Positions 62,459 to 64,000 of a stretch of 64,000 bases of DNA are shown piece after piece. Both the position numbers and the translations under genes were made by a program. The stretch is from Hwanghaeella sp965227365. Its GTDB lineage: Bacteria > Pseudomonadota > Alphaproteobacteria > UBA8366 > Aestuariispiraceae. Each line of letters starts with the position of its first letter. Position 1 is the stretch's first letter. The DNA lies in the NCBI RefSeq assembly GCF_965227365.1, contig NZ_OZ245754.1, positions 4,154,001 to 4,218,000 of the forward strand, in the 5' to 3' direction. Under the pieces are notes generated by a model. That model did not search any database and was not told where the DNA came from. It saw only the letters and a program-made list of their open reading frames with translations.

Positions 62459-63237
62459 CCCTCGCGCTCGACAAGCGCATCATCCCGCAACACGGCGTCA
62501 ACAATGACATGGCGGAACCCTCCGGTACAGGGTTCCACACGCGCCGAGACCTTGTAGACGTCTCGAAGCATTTCCGGCCGCACGACCTCTATGCTTGGGC
62601 CGCAGGCATAGAAGCGGCCGTTCAGAATCACCAAAACCTGATCCGTATGACGCAACGTCAGATTCAGGTCATGAAGCGCGGCGATCACAATCATTCCACG
62701 CTCAAGCGCTAGTTTGCGCACCAAGGTCAACACATCGATTTGATGATACAGATCCAGCGCGCTGGTCGGCTCATCCATAAGAAGAATCTTTGGCTCTCGG
62801 ACAAGGCATTGGGCGATGCCGGCAAGCTGCCTCTGGCCGCCGCTCAAATCTCCCAGATAACGAGACGCGAATGACAAAAGATCGAGGTCGTCGAGTGTTT
62901 TTTCAACACGATCCAGATCTGCCGCGCCGAGACGCCAACTACCGCTTTGTTTGCAGGCCAGCAGCACGGATTCGAAAACGGTGATCATCCCGCCCATACC
63001 GGTGTCCTGCGGCAAGTAGGAAAATGCGTTATCGCAAGCCTCGGCCCCGTCAATGACGACCCTACCATCGCCGCGCATCATACCCGCCATGCGCCGCAAT
63101 AGGGTGGACTTCCCGGCAGCGTTAGGGCCGAGGACGGCCACCACTTCGCCGGAAACAAATTCGGGCGTCGTTATCCCGTCCAGAACCCGTATCGCGCCAT
63201 AGGATGCGCCGAGGCTTTCCAGGCGCAGATTTACCAT
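62455..63237 (-). CDS. iron-siderophore/haem-type ABC transporter ATP-binding protein (FepC/HmuV type)
   Basis: A 260-residue ATPase with Walker A LGPNAAGKSTLLR, signature DLSGGQRQLAGIAQ and Walker B ILLMDEPTSALD. The ATG at 63237 overlaps the permease stop by seven bases and gives the typical MVNLRLESL; longer frames enter the permease gene. It serves the FecCD-type permease upstream to bring in an iron chelate, haem or cobalamin. Confidence 0.93.
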   Translation of the reverse strand: MVNLRLESLGASYGAIRVLDGITTPEFVSGEVVAVLGPNAAGKSTLLRRMAGMMRGDGRVVIDGAEACDNAFSYLPQDTGMGGMITVFESVLLACKQSGSWRLGAADLDRVEKTLDDLDLLSFASRYLGDLSGGQRQLAGIAQCLVREPKILLMDEPTSALDLYHQIDVLTLVRKLALERGMIVIAALHDLNLTLRHTDQVLVILNGRFYACGPSIEVVRPEMLRDVYKVSARVEPCTGGFRHVIVDAVLRDDALVEREG

Positions 63238-64000
63238 GAGGACTTTCCGTTCCGCAGAATCAACACGATGAAAAAGGGAATCCCGACCAGAGCGGTCACA
63301 ATCCCGATTGGAATTGTCGCTCCCGGTAGGACCGTCTTCGCGACAATCGAGCTGGCGGACATGATCAGTGCTCCACACAAAGCCGTGGCCGGCAGCAGAA
63401 AACGCTGGTCCTCGCCAATCAGCATGCGGGCGATATGAGGTCCCACCAGTCCAACGAACCCGACCGTGCCGACAAAGGCGACCGGGACGGACGCCAGCAT
63501 CGCAACCAGGATAAGAGTTTCCAGCCGCAGGCGCCGGACCGGCACCCCCATGCTGGCGGCTTTCGCGTCACCAAGACGCAGCGCGGTGAGCTGCCAGCGC
63601 CGGGCCGCGAATACCGGCACGGTTGCCGCTATGACGGCACACGTCACGGCAAGCTTCGGCCAGGTTGCCTTGGTCAGACTGCCCATGGTCCAGAAGACGA
63701 CCGCCGCGAATGCCTGGTCCGTCGCCAGAAACTGGACCATGGAAAGGAGCGCGTTGAAGGTGAATACCAAGGCGATACCCAGCAACACGATGGTTTGTAC
63801 ACCCGCCCCGCGTCTGAGACTGAGCCCGTAAATTATAAAGGCCGTCGCCATGGCAACGATGAAGGCATTGATCGGTACCATGTAGTCCAGCGCAGCCGGC
63901 ACCAGAACGACGCCGAAGGCAAGCGTAATTGCAGCCCCAAAGCTGGCGCCGGCGGACAGGCCAAGCGTATAGGGGCTGGCCAACGGATTGTTCAGGATGG
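63231..64000 (-). CDS. FecCD family iron-chelate ABC transporter permease, 5' end outside the window
   Basis: About 256 residues of the C-terminal two thirds are visible, and the frame stays open to the right edge, where ILNNPLASPYTLGLSAGASFGA is the well-known segment after span 2 in this family. The later FVGLVGPHIARMLIG and LIGIPFFIVLI motifs contact the ATPase. Substrate class (siderophore, haem, cobalamin) cannot be separated by eye. The binding protein and remaining genes lie beyond the edge. Confidence 0.9.
   Translation of the reverse strand, partial: ILNNPLASPYTLGLSAGASFGAAITLAFGVVLVPAALDYMVPINAFIVAMATAFIIYGLSLRRGAGVQTIVLLGIALVFTFNALLSMVQFLATDQAFAAVVFWTMGSLTKATWPKLAVTCAVIAATVPVFAARRWQLTALRLGDAKAASMGVPVRRLRLETLILVAMLASVPVAFVGTVGFVGLVGPHIARMLIGEDQRFLLPATALCGALIMSASSIVAKTVLPGATIPIGIVTALVGIPFFIVLILRNGKSSW

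Noticed and set aside
1..64000. tRNA, rRNA, CRISPR arrays and transposase genes
   Set aside because: No T-loop-like tRNA ends, regular spaced repeats or transposase motifs were found by eye.

Overview
The window is GC-rich, densely coded chromosomal DNA, with about 57 protein genes, many of them joined by 1-11 bp overlaps. The gene families (M81/MlrC peptidase with a Dpp-type transporter, SoxBDAG sarcosine oxidase, EutB/EutC pair, MttB-superfamily protein, CoxL-like molybdenum hydroxylase, class I PhaC, HAE1 RND pump) and the style of regulation suggest a marine or soil alphaproteobacterium, perhaps of Rhodospirillales affinity. That placement is inference; no rRNA or other phylogenetic marker is present. 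I see no tRNA, rRNA, CRISPR array, prophage or recognisable transposase. || Layout. 1-10.4 kb: end of a class II aldolase gene, a HisD/HpsN-type dehydrogenase, an MlrC-dipeptide ABC transporter operon and a LysR regulator; two near-identical 49-bp elements probably tie the LysR protein to both flanking operons. 10.4-14.6 kb: a MerR regulator divergent from a thiopurine S-methyltransferase gene, then a hybrid histidine kinase overlapping a PhnD-like binding protein. 14.7-17.6 kb: acyl-CoA dehydrogenase, SDR and crotonase genes. 17.7-23.8 kb: a GlxA-type regulator divergent from soxBDAG. 23.8-28.6 kb: class III aminotransferase, EutC-like, EutB-like and acetylpolyamine/histone-deacetylase-type genes, interrupted by an unusual 264-bp Y-shaped inverted-repeat structure. 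|| 29.6-46.3 kb: a large methylated-amine block. It holds a Rieske oxygenase, an oppositely oriented run of ten genes (two CrtI-like flavoproteins, a GcvT-like protein, an MttB-superfamily protein, an aminotransferase, a four-gene Pot-type transporter and an N-methyltransferase-like protein), and a divergent BetI-like regulator followed by a trimethylamine-dehydrogenase-type iron-sulfur flavoprotein. Together with soxBDAG these genes look like a route for taking up a quaternary or tertiary amine and removing its methyl groups stepwise to sarcosine and glycine-level products. The substrate cannot be read from the sequence. || 46.3-53.1 kb: an AroE-family dehydrogenase divergent from a QuiC-type 3-dehydroshikimate dehydratase, then a three-subunit molybdenum hydroxylase with its own MoaD-like carrier. 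53.3-55.4 kb: MarR regulator, DMT exporter and NAD(P)-binding protein controlled by twin palindromes. 55.4-57.2 kb: PHA synthase. 57.4-62.5 kb: RND pump, membrane fusion protein and TetR repressor. 62.5-64 kb: siderophore/haem-type ABC ATPase and a permease cut by the window edge.
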